This document shows, in pieces, positions 44,077 to 54,480 of a stretch of DNA of 64,000 bases (the stretch's first letter is position 1; every line of letters starts with the position of its first letter). The stretch is taken from positions 28,161,746 to 28,225,745 of the forward strand of contig CM055112.1 of NCBI GenBank assembly GCA_029204225.1, written 5' to 3'. A program made the position numbers and the translations under genes. This stretch comes from Diphasiastrum complanatum. Lineage: Eukaryota > Streptophyta > Lycopodiopsida > Lycopodiales > Lycopodiaceae. A model generated the notes under the pieces. That model made no database searches. It was given only the letters and a program-made list of their open reading frames with translations, and was not told the DNA's origin.

Positions 44077-44796
44077 ATGGCAGATCATGTATCGCACATC
44101 AAGGGAAAGAAAGTTGCAACTCAGCCCGATGATAAGCTACCGGATGTTGTCTTATTTTACGTTGACATAGTACCAGAATGGGCCGCCAACATAGTTGAAT
44201 ATCTAATGAGGGGCCAACCAGACAAATCACTACCAAAGGCAAATCAGCGAAAATTGATCTTGAAAGCTAGAACTTATCAGCTGATTGTCGGCCAATTGTA
44301 CCGAAGAGGACCAGATGGGATTCTTTGACGATGTATTCTTCCTCATGAGGCCACCCAAATCATTTCACTTTCACATGAAGGCATGGGTGGAGGTCATTTT
44401 GCATCTGACATTACAGTTTGCAAGATTCTGCAATCAAGATGCTGGTGGCCAACGATTCATAAGGATACGGAGGAATACCTAAGAAAATGCAATGTGTGCC
44501 AAAGGACAAGGAGACCAACAAGATTGAATTATGACCTTCTGCACCTGGTCTTAGCCCAAGCACCATTTGAAAAGTGGAGATTGGATTATATTGGTCCAAT
44601 TCACCCTCCAGCAAGAAGTACCCAAGCCCGATACATAATCGTGGCCACCGACTACCTCACCAAGTGGGTCAAAGCCAAGGCAGTACGAGTAGTTGATGCT
44701 AGGACCACTGCCAAGTTTCTCTATAAAAATATCACTGTGCGTTTTGGATGCCCAATGGAGATAGTCAATGATCATGGGAGTCATTCCATCAATGAG
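44077..44796 (+). pseudogene. Gypsy-C integrase, 3' truncated
   Basis: The piece contains the zinc-binding region (HEGMGGGHFASDITVCKILQSRCWWPTI, then CNVCQRTRRP), the core WRLDYIGPI with the first aspartate, and YIIVATDYLTKWVKAKAV. The second aspartate is in IVNDHGSHSINETI, where it keeps the D in NDHG. At 44797 an LTR-like sequence begins and integrase is lost, including the catalytic glutamate. Confidence 0.85.
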
Positions 44797-45100
44797 ACTA
44801 TTGGAGGGTTTGTAGATCCCAAGGAGCTCTAACCCTAGTTAATAAGTGAGAGGGATTTGGCACCCTACGTGTGTAAGTCCAACCCGATGATCACATAGTT
44901 ATTTGATTAATTAGAAAGACAATAAAAGGACTTTAGGTCTTTTTGCGGGACTTTTAATGTCGTAGGGCCTAAATGTCAAGTTAGTGAAAAAAGTTGGGTT
45001 TCCCTCCAATTTGGATGGTTCCCACTCTTTTTCAAATCTGAATAATTAGGGAGGCAGAAATGGACCAATAGGATTCAGAGGCCAAGGTCCTCCTCTCTAC

Positions 45101-45110
45101 TATAAAAAGG
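45101..45110 (+). promoter_or_regulatory. TATA box in the LTR of element D
   Basis: TATAAAAAGG lies about 305 bp from the LTR start, with a CCAAT-like GACCAATAGG about 40 bp upstream (45063-45072). The arrangement fits an LTR promoter. No transcript evidence is available. Confidence 0.5.
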
Positions 45111-45286
45111 GACCAACTCGAGTTCCTACACATGTTCCATCTTTTCTTCAATACAAGCTGATTGGTTCCTTTGTGAAGTGGATGTGGAATGTCCTTTCTC
45201 TTTTTCTTTCCTCCTCCATCTCTCATGCTTTCTTTGGATTTATCAATTGTTGGATTTGTTAGTTGTTGGGATTTATTTTTATTATA

Positions 45287-45428
<142 letters not shown>

Positions 45429-45569
45429 TAAGTTTTTCCTTCACTGAACTAGTGTTAATGGTTAGCTTACATTTAGGCATCTTGGTCTTGGCATGCTAGG
45501 GTTAGCTTTGTATTAAGGATGTGATTTGTGAGAGTTATGTCCAAAAACATTCAAAAAATGAGTGGTGAC

Positions 45570-46165
45570 TGTATTTTTTGTTTTTTAATTTTTTGCTTCT
45601 TTATTATTCAATTTTTCGCCCTATTTTCTGTTCCCTATAATTCAATCTGAATAGGTAGGATTGTAGAGCATTGAAAGGGCTCTCTCCATCTATTTTTTCA
45701 AATTCCGTTCAGTATTGAGCAAGTTACAAATTTTTGAAATTGGCAACAAAATTTTGTGAACTTGTCAAAAACCAGAATTTCTGTTTTTTAATTTTTTTGC
45801 TTCTTTTTTCTTCAAATTCCGTCCTATTTTCTATTCTTTGTTATTCAATCTGAATAGGTAGAGCATTGAAAGGGTTTACATTCCATTCAGTATTGAGCAA
45901 CTTACAAATTTTTGAAGTTGGCCACAAAATTTTGTAAACTTGTCAAAAACCAGAAACTTCTAGATTTTTGTATTTTTTTTGCCCTGTTTGATTCATTTTT
46001 TGCCCTACCTTCTATTCTCAATAATTCCATCTGAATAGCTCGAGTTGTAGAGCATTAAAAGGGCTTTTTGGAGATAGAATTGTTTTCTTATTTCATTAAG
46101 TATTGAGGAAGTTACAAATTTTTTAAAATGTCAAAAAAATAAATCTGTGACCTTGTCATTAGCTT
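45570..46165. repeat. Three tandem degenerate units of about 180-205 bp
   Basis: Each unit runs from a T-rich tract through CCTATTTTCTATTC and ATTCAATCTGAATAGGTAG to AGCATTGAAAGGGCT, AGTATTGAGCAAGTTACAAATTTTT and AACTTGTCAAAAACCAG. Marker positions are 45641, 45846 and 46024. The third copy is the most diverged and lies just left of the gag-protease element. Confidence 0.75.
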
Positions 46166-46225
46166 CAGCAATGTCATTTCTAGCAGGTGCTAGAAATGAC
46201 ATTAAATTCATTTCAAATCAACATC

Positions 46226-46928
46226 TGTGAAAAATTGCCAAGAATTGGCAAATCTAGCTTGATCAAAAACCATGTAGTATAATGTAGATTTTGTACATAA
46301 GTGGATTCCACACATGTGAGGCCAATATGACACGTGGCAATCCACTCCTAATGTAGGTTAGGTCAAGTCCATAGGGTTGGTCATGTCATTTTGGTAGTGA
46401 TTCCTAGTTTATAGGACCTAAATCCTAGATTTAAGGTGAAAATTTGACTGACTAGCTATCTACCAAGCATGATTCTAGGAAATAGACTAGGGTTTCATTT
46501 TAGGTCAAGGAGAGTGAGTTAACTTCCTTATTACATGCTGGAAATCCACCTAACTTCAAGAAGGAAGTTGAATTTGCTATGTATTTCATCTCTCCATAGT
46601 GAGAAGATAGAAAATTTTTGGAGCTCATTGGCAATCTCAAGCTAGTTCACTATGTACATTGAGTTTTTTTTATCCAAATGAAACCAAATCAATTTCTACT
46701 TATTTCTCAGGTTGAAGGCCATACTACAGCCTGTAGTACACACGTGTGGGGTCAGATTTCAATGTTTATCAATGCTTTTGATTGTTAATGCTTGTTGTTT
46801 GTCAAATTGCCAATCTAGGATCAACTGTTTTGTGTCTAGTTTTTTGATAGATTGTTAAGCAAGCATCAAATCACTCTTGTGGATCTTTTGTAGATCCATT
46901 TATGGTCCTAAAGTACAGTACTTTCACA
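46226..46928 (+). repeat. 5' LTR of the gag-protease element
   Basis: Runs from TGTGAAAAATTGCC to CTTTCACA, next to the primer site. It contains a near-palindrome, CCTGTAGTACACACGTGTG, in the third quarter. Confidence 0.93.
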
Positions 46929-46941
46929 TGGTATCAGAGCC
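46929..46941 (+). other. Primer-binding site of the gag-protease element
   Basis: TGGTATCAGAGCC, a perfect initiator-Met-tRNA primer site directly abutting the 5' LTR. Confidence 0.92.
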
Positions 46942-47340
46942 AAGTACAAGAGCATAAGCCATTGATCTAATGCAAATCCATTTTTAGCAAGTTTTGGTGC
47001 TAAAAACTAGTATTGAGAGGGCAAGATAGAATCTTGATTTTTGTGAGGAGATTTGATCCCAAACTTGGCAGGGGTCCAAATCCGTACTGTCCACATGTGT
47101 GGGCACCTCTGAACATGCATTTAATGCATGGTATTCATTTGATCCAAAGAAATTCAATTTGTTACATGAAAAGAAGTCACGGAGAGTGCACATGATTATG
47201 TACTCAGAATCAAGTCTCTAAATAGAAAGTCGGCTTCCATTGGAGAGAAGATTCATGATGGAGAGCTTGTACAAATTGTTCTAAATGGTCTAGGAGATGA
47301 CTTTGCAAATTTGGTCCAAAATTTTTCCATCTAAGACACT

Positions 47341-48567
47341 TTGCCAACTATAGAAAAACTTCACAATGTATTAGTGGCTGAAGAGTGTAGGATGCTCCAT
47401 GCAAAATCTAGGATGAGTTCCTTGTCTTTGCAGGATGGTGATGAGAAAGCCAATTTCTCATTCAAGGGCAAAAAGAAGACCAATGGAAAGAAGAAACATC
47501 CAAAAGAGGCCAAAGAAGAGGATGATGCATCAAGCTCAAAGGACAAGTCAAAGCAGAAATGCTTCTTTTGTGGAAAGAAGGAGCATTATGCATCTGAATG
47601 CTACAAGAGGCTAAGAGCACAAGTGGATGAGGACAAACAAGGAAACCTTGCAAAGGAGAAGGAGGATGATGAAGTAGATGTATTCTTGATGGCATCTACA
47701 TCCTCACCAACAAACAATAGCAATTCAAGAGACAATTGGTGGATCGACAGTGGGGCTAGCTCCCACATGTCTTGTGAAAAGGACTTTTTCTCAAGCTTAC
47801 ACTCTTTCAATGCTGCTAAAAAGTTTGTCTTTACTACAAATGATGAAGAGCGTAGGATAGATGGTGTTGGCACCATCTCTTTGTATCTAGAATCCTCAAA
47901 ATGCATGGATCTAAAAAATGTCCTTTATGTACCATCAATCACCAAGAATATGCTTAGTGTTGGTCTACTCTTAGAAAGTGGTGTGGATGTCCACTTTAAG
48001 CATGGTGTTTGCTTCATCTTGAAGAATGATGGTTGCATTGCAAAGGGATTTAAACATGGAAGATTGTTTAAGTTGGAAGCTAGTGTTGCTTTTGAAAGAA
48101 TGAGCTTGGCAAAGGAGAAAATCACTCAAGAGGAGATCTTGGCAAAGTGTGATCTTGCTTGCGTTGAGGAGGAGCATCAAAAGGAGGAAGACCTTGAGGA
48201 TCAGCTTCAAAGCATGAGAATTTCAAGGGAGTCCTCAATGACAATGGCCGAGTCATCAAATTGCATGCAAATTGTCCATTCAAGTGTGCATCTTACAAGG
48301 GTGGTGAGCATTGGAGAGTCTACTATCTTTGGATACTTTTTGGAAAGTAGTAGTAGACATGAGTTGACTTGTTTCTTACCTTTAAGATTCATGGTGTTTA
48401 TTACTGTGTATGACAAGACAATGAAATGGGTTGCTTTGAAATCTACATTTGTTGTTGATAAAGCAAATTCATTGGATAACTATTTTTGTAATAGTTTGAA
48501 TAGAGTCATAAAAGATGAAACATCATTTTTCCTTGGAAATCTTTGTGTCCACATGCTTTGTGCATGA
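47341..48567 (+). CDS. Copia gag end, zinc knuckle, protease and novel tail
   Basis: The frame of about 408 codons has no ATG at its start (it opens with TTG after the stop TAA at 47332-47334). In-frame gag sequence lies just upstream of that stop (DYVLRIKSLNRKSASIGEKIHDGELV, 47190-47330), so the stop is probably a mutation. Within the frame are PTIEKLHNVLVAEE (gag end), a Lys-rich stretch, the knuckle CFFCGKKEHYASECY and the protease site WWIDSGASSHMS, followed by LKNVLYVPSITKNMLSVG. From about residue 250 on, the sequence (EEEHQKEEDLEDQLQSMRISRES, then VYDKTMKWVALKSTFVVDKANSLDN) is not integrase and is not recognised. Gag lacks its N-terminal half. Confidence 0.8.
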   Translation: MPTIEKLHNVLVAEECRMLHAKSRMSSLSLQDGDEKANFSFKGKKKTNGKKKHPKEAKEEDDASSSKDKSKQKCFFCGKKEHYASECYKRLRAQVDEDKQGNLAKEKEDDEVDVFLMASTSSPTNNSNSRDNWWIDSGASSHMSCEKDFFSSLHSFNAAKKFVFTTNDEERRIDGVGTISLYLESSKCMDLKNVLYVPSITKNMLSVGLLLESGVDVHFKHGVCFILKNDGCIAKGFKHGRLFKLEASVAFERMSLAKEKITQEEILAKCDLACVEEEHQKEEDLEDQLQSMRISRESSMTMAESSNCMQIVHSSVHLTRVVSIGESTIFGYFLESSSRHELTCFLPLRFMVFITVYDKTMKWVALKSTFVVDKANSLDNYFCNSLNRVIKDETSFFLGNLCVHMLCA

Positions 48568-49159
48568 TCATTCCAATGTAAGGACCAAAGATTATCCTAT
48601 TTCAATGATAGGAATAATGGTAGTGTTTTGCTCTTCAAGTAGAGATTGTAGAATCTACTTGTTTTCAACCAAAGAATTTGTCAATGGTGGAATGGAAGAT
48701 TTGTAAACTTGAAGAAGTACCTTTGGATCAGCACCTTATTCAATTCATTGATGGTTTGGAGTCAAGTCAAGTGGAGGAGCAAGCTCAAGACCCCAGGACT
48801 CCAAGAAGAACCATGAGTATCAAGATGGAGCCATCTAGGCTCAATCATATGGATCAAGCAAGGCAAGTTGTCTTTATTATGTATGCACTTAGTAGTTTTA
48901 TTGATGTATCTTCCAGTGCCCAAAATGTCTTGGAATCCATGGCTTGGCATGATGTTTAGTTTTGAAGTGTGCTACATGTATATAGACACATTTATGGAAC
49001 ATCTTGTAAGAGATCCTCTAAGAGGTGGTGAAAGATCCTTCATGGACATCATTCTCTATTGGAGTCTCAAAAGTTCCTTGTTTGTAGCTGGATTTATTAG
49101 ACACTTCTAAAAGCTTTCATTCATCTACCAAGAGAGTTGTAAATAGATCAAGCTAAATT
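48568..49159 (+). other. Interior tail of the gag-protease element
   Basis: Between the frame end and the polypurine tract. It holds shorter frames (48678-48959: LEEVPLDQHLIQFIDGLESSQVEEQAQDPRTPRR) with a flavour of Copia hinge but no integrase or reverse transcriptase motif. Origin unknown. Confidence 0.5.
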
Positions 49160-49160
49160 T

Positions 49161-49169
49161 GAGGAGGAG
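49161..49169 (+). other. Polypurine tract of the gag-protease element
   Basis: GAGGAGGAG stands directly before the 3' LTR TG. Confidence 0.85.
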
Positions 49170-49871
49170 TGTGAAGAATTGCCAAAAATTGGCAAATCTA
49201 GCTTGATCAAAAACCATGTAGTATAATGTAAATTTTGTACATAAGTGGATTCCACACATGTGAGGCCAATATGACACATGGCAATCCAATCCTAATGTAG
49301 GTTAGGTCAAGTCGATAGAGTTGGTCATGTCATTTTGGTAGTGATTCCTAGTTTATAAGACCTAAATCCTAGATTTAAGGTGAAAATTTGAACAACTAGC
49401 TATCTACCAAGCATGACTCTAGGAAATAGACTAGGGTTTCATTTTAGGTCAAGGAGAGTGAGTTAACGTCCTTATTACATGCTAAAAATCCACCTAACTT
49501 CAAGAAGGAAGTCGAATTTGCTATGCATTCCCTCTCTCCATAGTGAGAAGATAGAAAATTTTTGGAGCTCATTGGCAATCTCAAGCTAGTTCACTATGTA
49601 CATTGAGTTTTTGTGATCCAAATGAACCAAATCAATTTTTACTTGTTTCTCAGGTTGAAGGCCATACTACATCCTGTAGTACACACGTGTGGGCTCAGAT
49701 TTCAATGTTTATCAATGCTTTTGATTGTTAATGCTTGTTGTTTGTCAAAATTGCCAATCTAGATCAACTTTTTTGTGTCTAGTTTTTTTATAGATTGTTA
49801 AGCAGACATCCAATCACTCTTGTGGATCTTTTGTAGATCCATTTATGGTCCTAAAGTACAGTATTTTCACA
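49170..49871 (+). repeat. 3' LTR of the gag-protease element
   Basis: Colinear with the 5' LTR, with roughly three dozen differences by eye. It ends ATTTTCACA, then the duplication ACATC. Confidence 0.93.
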
Positions 49872-50117
49872 ACATCAACAAGCATTATCTTGGGATCTTT
49901 TTTTGGATGGTGTCGACTACCCATTTGGCAATGAACAAGGTTATCATGAATGTCCACCGGACCCATATGGCTATTATTGAAAATTTGCATTCAAGCTTCG
50001 AGGCAGGTGTCATGGGACTGCCACCAGTTTTGGTGGGGGGATACTGTTGGAGAGTCTGCAAATCCCAAGGCAATCCTAACCCTAGTTAATAAGTGAGAGG
50101 GATTTTGCACCACACCT

Positions 50118-50640
50118 TGAAAATGGTCAAATCAGCATGCATATGATGATTGTCTGTGTTTGTTGAGTACCTCCTTGTTCTCTTGAATCTTGAATCTTGA
50201 ATCATGCTCTAATACCATGTTAGAAAATCGACTTGCTCATATAAGTTACCTAGACAAGATTCCTATTGTTGTTATACACATACATGGAAGAGAACACACA
50301 CAACTATGATGAAGCAATGATGAGATGTACTCCAACTATGTTTGCAAATGAGCTAGGGCGTACTACATACTTATAGATTTTGGTCTATGCAATAGCAAAA
50401 GCAAAAGCAAAAGCAACTGGGCAAGTAATGTTTTTATATATGGTAAAGCACCAACACCTATCTAAAGCAAAAACTTGTGCTCCAAATCAAGCACTAGAAT
50501 CAACTTGTCTAACTATATTCTAACTTGACTTTTACTAAATATAAGTAAAGGCCCCTAGAATTAGCACGCAAGCATGGCCCAATAATCCTAATTAATCTTA
50601 GATGACAATATTAGGGATAATGTGACAATTAACTCTAACA
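50118..50640 (-). mobile_element. Copia-type LTR with primer site, minus strand
   Basis: GCTCTAATACCA (50206-50217) is the complement of the primer site TGGTATTAGAGC. It is adjoined by TGTTAG (50218). The outer end CTAACA is at 50635-50640, so the LTR is 423 bp with matching TGTTAG/CTAACA ends. Only about 100 bp of interior remain (50118-50205), including the small tandem CTTGAATCTTGAATCTTGAAT, and no 3' LTR is seen. The variant primer site is shared with the relic at 22982. Confidence 0.65.
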
Positions 50641-52350
50641 TTGTCATGTGTCTCCATAAATAATAATATATCCCTCTCTGCAATAAAATCTATAAGATCT
50701 CCAGCGATAGATGATGAATATAGGTCGTTACAATTCGAAACTTCAATACACAAATGGTGTGGACAGGGCCCAAGACACTCCCATGCTCGGCGGGCGCCCC
50801 AACTCCCTATGGCGAGGGCCACTAGGTGTACCATCCAGATAACGAGTCTGTCGATCTCATTGAATTACACGTCTACCCGACGTCTTGGCTTCCTAGAAGG
50901 CTTGACGTCTTTCTTCCCGACGTTGTCCATGACAATTCGTCTCTCAATTCAAGCCAACCAAATGAAGTTTCAAGTTCCATGTTCAAACCAAACATGTTTT
51001 GAATATCATTGAAGAAAATCATAATAGAAGGTCAGAAGTAGCAGGGTCACATTGAGAATTTAGGGAACAAAGGCCAAAAAGTGTTTTGGACAAATTACCA
51101 GGAGCTGCAGGTGAACATGGAACCTAGACAAAGCACAAACAAACGCATGCATGAGAGAAAAACTAGTAAGTGACCTTACAAAAAGCACAACAACAAAACC
51201 TCATTCAGCTCATTGGCGAGGTTTTAGATGATCTATATTGCCAGCCAAGAAAGGAACTTGCGTTTATAGTCTCCCACATTAAGCTTCAAGGGAATATTTC
51301 TAGCCATGAGGCTGGTGATACTGAAACTATTGGGGGATCAAAAGCCAAACGGTATGCCACTCTACTTCTGCAAGCCCAATTACATATGTGAATAGTCTTT
51401 GTAGACCTATTTAGTGAGATCTTATTGTCATTCCATCATCCATGCTACATCTGAAGTTTTCAACGTAACAACACAAACATAGGCTTGTAAAAATACAGAT
51501 CTATAGCTTTATATTGAGCAGATTGAGATTAGCATGCATGGTGGACGCTAATTGAGAGTGCAATTTGCAGAGAAAATGCAGCTGTACCGGACAAAGACCT
51601 GAATGGTAACTTGCTTTACTAAATTGATTCTCTAGGTGATTTAGTGCACTCAAAAGACAAACCAGTAGCTCTTTCTGATGTTCAAGCAAGATTAGCTGGA
51701 TAAGTTTCATAATATATCTAAAATATGCAAACACAAATCTTTCTCCAATAATCAATAGCTTGCATTACAAATCTTTCACCAATACCTCAATAAGCTTGCT
51801 TTCTGGCTGGTAGATATTTTACTAAAGATACCCTGTTTCCTTATAGTCTGTCCAGAAGTCTTTACAGCTTTAACTCTGCTGACTAGAGGAATTGTGAATT
51901 TTGAAATTGTTAATCTCTGACGAACTAAATCATGGTGGACGTTCTTGATTGCAAAAACATTGCATCAATCTCTGCTCAATGTTTTGCAAGTATCATTCTG
52001 GCAAATTCATGCCAAATATGAATTCTAGGACACAACCTCCCTACAGATTCCATCAACATCTACAATAGAATGTTTTTTCTACATAGTTTCCATATAACAG
52101 AACTCAATGTGCTAGTAGAAACTGATGCTGACTGACAAAAAAGGAGACTGCAATCCAATAGTTGATATAACCATATACAAATCCAAAGTACAAATTTGAG
52201 TGTCAAGCAGCAATATGCACCCTATCTAAAAGCAGCTTCCTTAAATCTGAAGTTTGATGATGGCACAAGCTTTTGCTTGAACATCCGAAGCTTCAAAGAT
52301 TCATTCATTTCCAGCTGCACAATGCAATGCCTGGTGGAATCCCCTGTGTC
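50641..52350. other. Intergenic and probable 3' flank of LUX-like gene
   Basis: No protein family is recognised. A short GC-rich patch (50756-50825) stands out from the AT-rich surroundings. The part nearest 52350 is probably the 3' untranslated region of the LUX-like gene. Confidence 0.45.
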
Positions 52351-53535
52351 TCAGTGACTGCTGGTGGGAAAAAGAGTAAGAATAGGTCTCTGGGAAGAGT
52401 TTGATGGAGCTTGGTTATCCATTCCAAGCTCTCTGTGTTCTCCTGCAGCAAATCTTTGAGCATTTGCTCTCATAACTGCTGCATAAGGGTGCTGATCAAA
52501 GGCCCCATAGGCTAGGGCAGCCCCCATGCTTGCAGGATTAAGCCCAGGCATTGCCACAGGCAGCATGGGAGGTGCAAAGGGGATGGCAACCACGTCATCT
52601 CTGTGGCTTGGCAGAAAATTCGCAGATGCAGCAAGGCCAGGAGGTATGGGAGTGGAAGCAAAGAGCTGATCAGAAGCTGTTGGCCCTTCTGATGTGAGGC
52701 CTTGCATCCTCTTCAGATACAACCTGTATTTTTGGAGATGGCTGGCGACATTTTCCCTGGTGAGGCCTTCCACATTCATCAGCTGCATGATTGTTTTGGG
52801 CACAGCGTTTTTTATGCCAAGATGAGCTACCGCATCTACAAAACGCTTGTGGAGCTGAGGAGTCCATACCAGGCGAGGGCGCTTGAGCGTTCTTGCAGCT
52901 TGATCTTCTCCTGAGTTTTCTGGCCCACCACCAGAATCCCCCTCTTCTGAGTCTGCCCCATCTGCTGCTTGTTGGGTTCTTGCTCTCTTGGGCTGGCTGC
53001 CACCTCCATTGCTGCTGTCAGAAGCACCCGCTCCCCCAACATAGCTGCTCTCTGTCCTCCTCTCATAAGCAGAATAGGGTAAAGTATTCATGATAGAGGG
53101 CAGCATAACTGTTTCCACTTTTCTGCTCAGCTCCATAGCTCCCTGCTGCATTGTTGCTCCTGGATTGAATCCTGCTGTGTTGCTTGCAAAAGGTCCGAAG
53201 GAAATCCCTCCATGGCCAAGATCACTCTTTGCGGTTTCTGTTTCAACAACCATTGCCCTTGCACGCTCAAACCCAACTGCATTGCTCTTGTCTTGCTCCT
53301 TGGCAACAAATGGGAGAAAAGAATTGAAATGTGAAGACGAGGAATGACGCTGGACTGAGGACATGGAGGCTTTGGATGCGCTGAGTACATCTGCAGGAGT
53401 TTTGGATGATTCGTCTGCGATGCTAAAAGCGCTAGCCAGCTCTGGACTAATGAGGGTTTGAGTGAGAGGGGTGAGCTCATCCAGCGAAGGTAAGCCCCTT
53501 TCGTCAGCCGTCACTTGTTCCTTCTCAGACGGCAT
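52351..53535 (-). CDS. LUX: LUX ARRHYTHMO/PCL1-like GARP transcription factor
   Basis: A single-exon frame of 394 residues. An in-frame TAG lies 18 bases upstream of the ATG (53533-53535), so the start is secure. Residues about 14-40, [26 protein letters not shown], match the N-terminal signature of the LUX/PCL1 family. The GARP (Myb-like) DNA-binding domain is at about 218-278 (DNA 52702-52884): [19 protein letters not shown], then [19 protein letters not shown] and the diagnostic [15 protein letters not shown]. An acidic, glycine-rich segment precedes it. In Arabidopsis LUX joins ELF3 and ELF4 in the evening complex and represses clock genes at GATWCG sites. Intronless structure also fits. 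The rest of the protein (Ser-rich N-terminal half, Pro/Ala-rich C-terminus) is divergent. BOA/NOX is the alternative name for a close paralogue. The frame looks intact. Confidence 0.93.
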   Translation of the reverse strand: MPSEKEQVTADERGLPSLDELTPLTQTLISPELASAFSIADESSKTPADVLSASKASMSSVQRHSSSSHFNSFLPFVAKEQDKSNAVGFERARAMVVETETAKSDLGHGGISFGPFASNTAGFNPGATMQQGAMELSRKVETVMLPSIMNTLPYSAYERRTESSYVGGAGASDSSNGGGSQPKRARTQQAADGADSEEGDSGGGPENSGEDQAARTLKRPRLVWTPQLHKRFVDAVAHLGIKNAVPKTIMQLMNVEGLTRENVASHLQKYRLYLKRMQGLTSEGPTASDQLFASTPIPPGLAASANFLPSHRDDVVAIPFAPPMLPVAMPGLNPASMGAALAYGAFDQHPYAAVMRANAQRFAAGEHRELGMDNQAPSNSSQRPILTLFPTSSH

Positions 53536-54400
53536 CTTAGCACTAGAAAGCTAGAATTACATGCACCTACTAGCACCGGCAACTGCAGATCAGACACAAA
53601 TCAATGAAATCGTCTTCTGGCAAGTGAAATCCATGCCTTCACGAATCTAACTCCACTCAGCACGCACGGCTGCGCCATCTTCTCATTGGACTGCATGAAC
53701 TTCCCATCTGCAAACAATCCCCAAAGAAACGATGCTATCTCCTACACAAGAAGCTCAATTAGCTTGTTCTTGAGACGTTCTTCCAGCTCCCCTCTGCGCA
53801 GCTACCCTCAAACAAGCAATGCATGCCACATGGGATAACAGTAAAGACCTCCAAGCCCGGCTTTCCCTGCTGCTCTGCCAAAACCATAGCCAGCTACACC
53901 CACAACACCTCCATGCTCCCTCGGCTTTATCCCCTGCAGTACCACAGAATCCAGAGCTTCTACCACACTCCCAAATCCCGATTCCTCATCTCCACAATCA
54001 CAGCAGCCTCCTGCTCTTCTGCACAATCCGGCAGAGCATCTACAGTTTTCGCTCAGCATCTAAAGATGCACAGATCCTGGTCCCGCTCTTCTGTTCTTTG
54101 TTTCTGCTCAGCCTAAAGGGGCTGCTGCTACTGCTGCTGCTGCTGGCTGCTGTTTCTGACACAAACCCACTTCTGCTGAAACGCATCTGTGATCTCTGTG
54201 CAGCTCTCTCGATCTCTCCTCCACTCTGCTCTCTCCTCCTCATGCACAACGGCCAGCATGGACGGATCTCTCTCTATCCATGCGCAGTGTCTCTCTGACA
54301 AAAAACAGTCAACAGATCTCTCGATCTCTCTCTCTCTCTCTCTCTCTCTCACTTCACTTCATAGACTTCATAACAGGCACTTCATTCACTTCATAGTCTC

Positions 54401-54435
<35 letters not shown>

Positions 54436-54480
54436 TCACTTCATAGACTTTATAAGAGGCACTTCATACATTTCATGTGC
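53536..54480 (-). promoter_or_regulatory. Leader and promoter region of the LUX-like gene
   Basis: Unusually rich in C and T on the plus strand (GA-rich on the gene strand) up to about 54480, with a run of GCTGCT near 54121-54150. Several short upstream frames are present. The two long CT tracts with a duplicated spacer are listed separately. No obvious TATA box was found, and the transcription start cannot be placed. Confidence 0.4.
54320..54480. repeat. 82-bp tandem duplication carrying CT tracts
   Basis: Two units, each a (CT)n run followed by ACTTCACTTCATAGACTT and AGGCACTTCAT, begin near 54320 and 54400 (spacing 82 bp). They lie upstream of the LUX-like gene. Confidence 0.85.

Larger units (their letters stand above)
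46226..49871 (+). mobile_element. Complete gag-protease-only Copia element (TR-GAG-like), 3646 bp
   Basis: LTRs of 703 bp (46226-46928) and 702 bp (49170-49871) start TGTGA and end TCACA. The perfect 5-bp duplication ACATC flanks it (46221-46225 and 49872-49876). A perfect initiator-Met-tRNA primer site and a GAGGAGGAG tract are in place. The interior has only the end of gag, a knuckle, a protease and an unrecognised tail; there is no integrase, reverse transcriptase or RNase H. The LTRs are about 95% identical by eye, which suggests insertion after the decay of neighbouring elements. It must have used enzymes from another Copia element. Confidence 0.93.

Noticed and set aside
51170-51391. 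73-residue frame with a plausible amino acid composition
   Set aside because: It looks protein-like but is not recognised, lies in the probable 3' flank of the LUX-like gene on the opposite strand, and has no supporting motif.
52702-53347. Open frames on the plus strand opposite the LUX-like gene
   Set aside because: They are shadows of the conserved coding frame on the minus strand.
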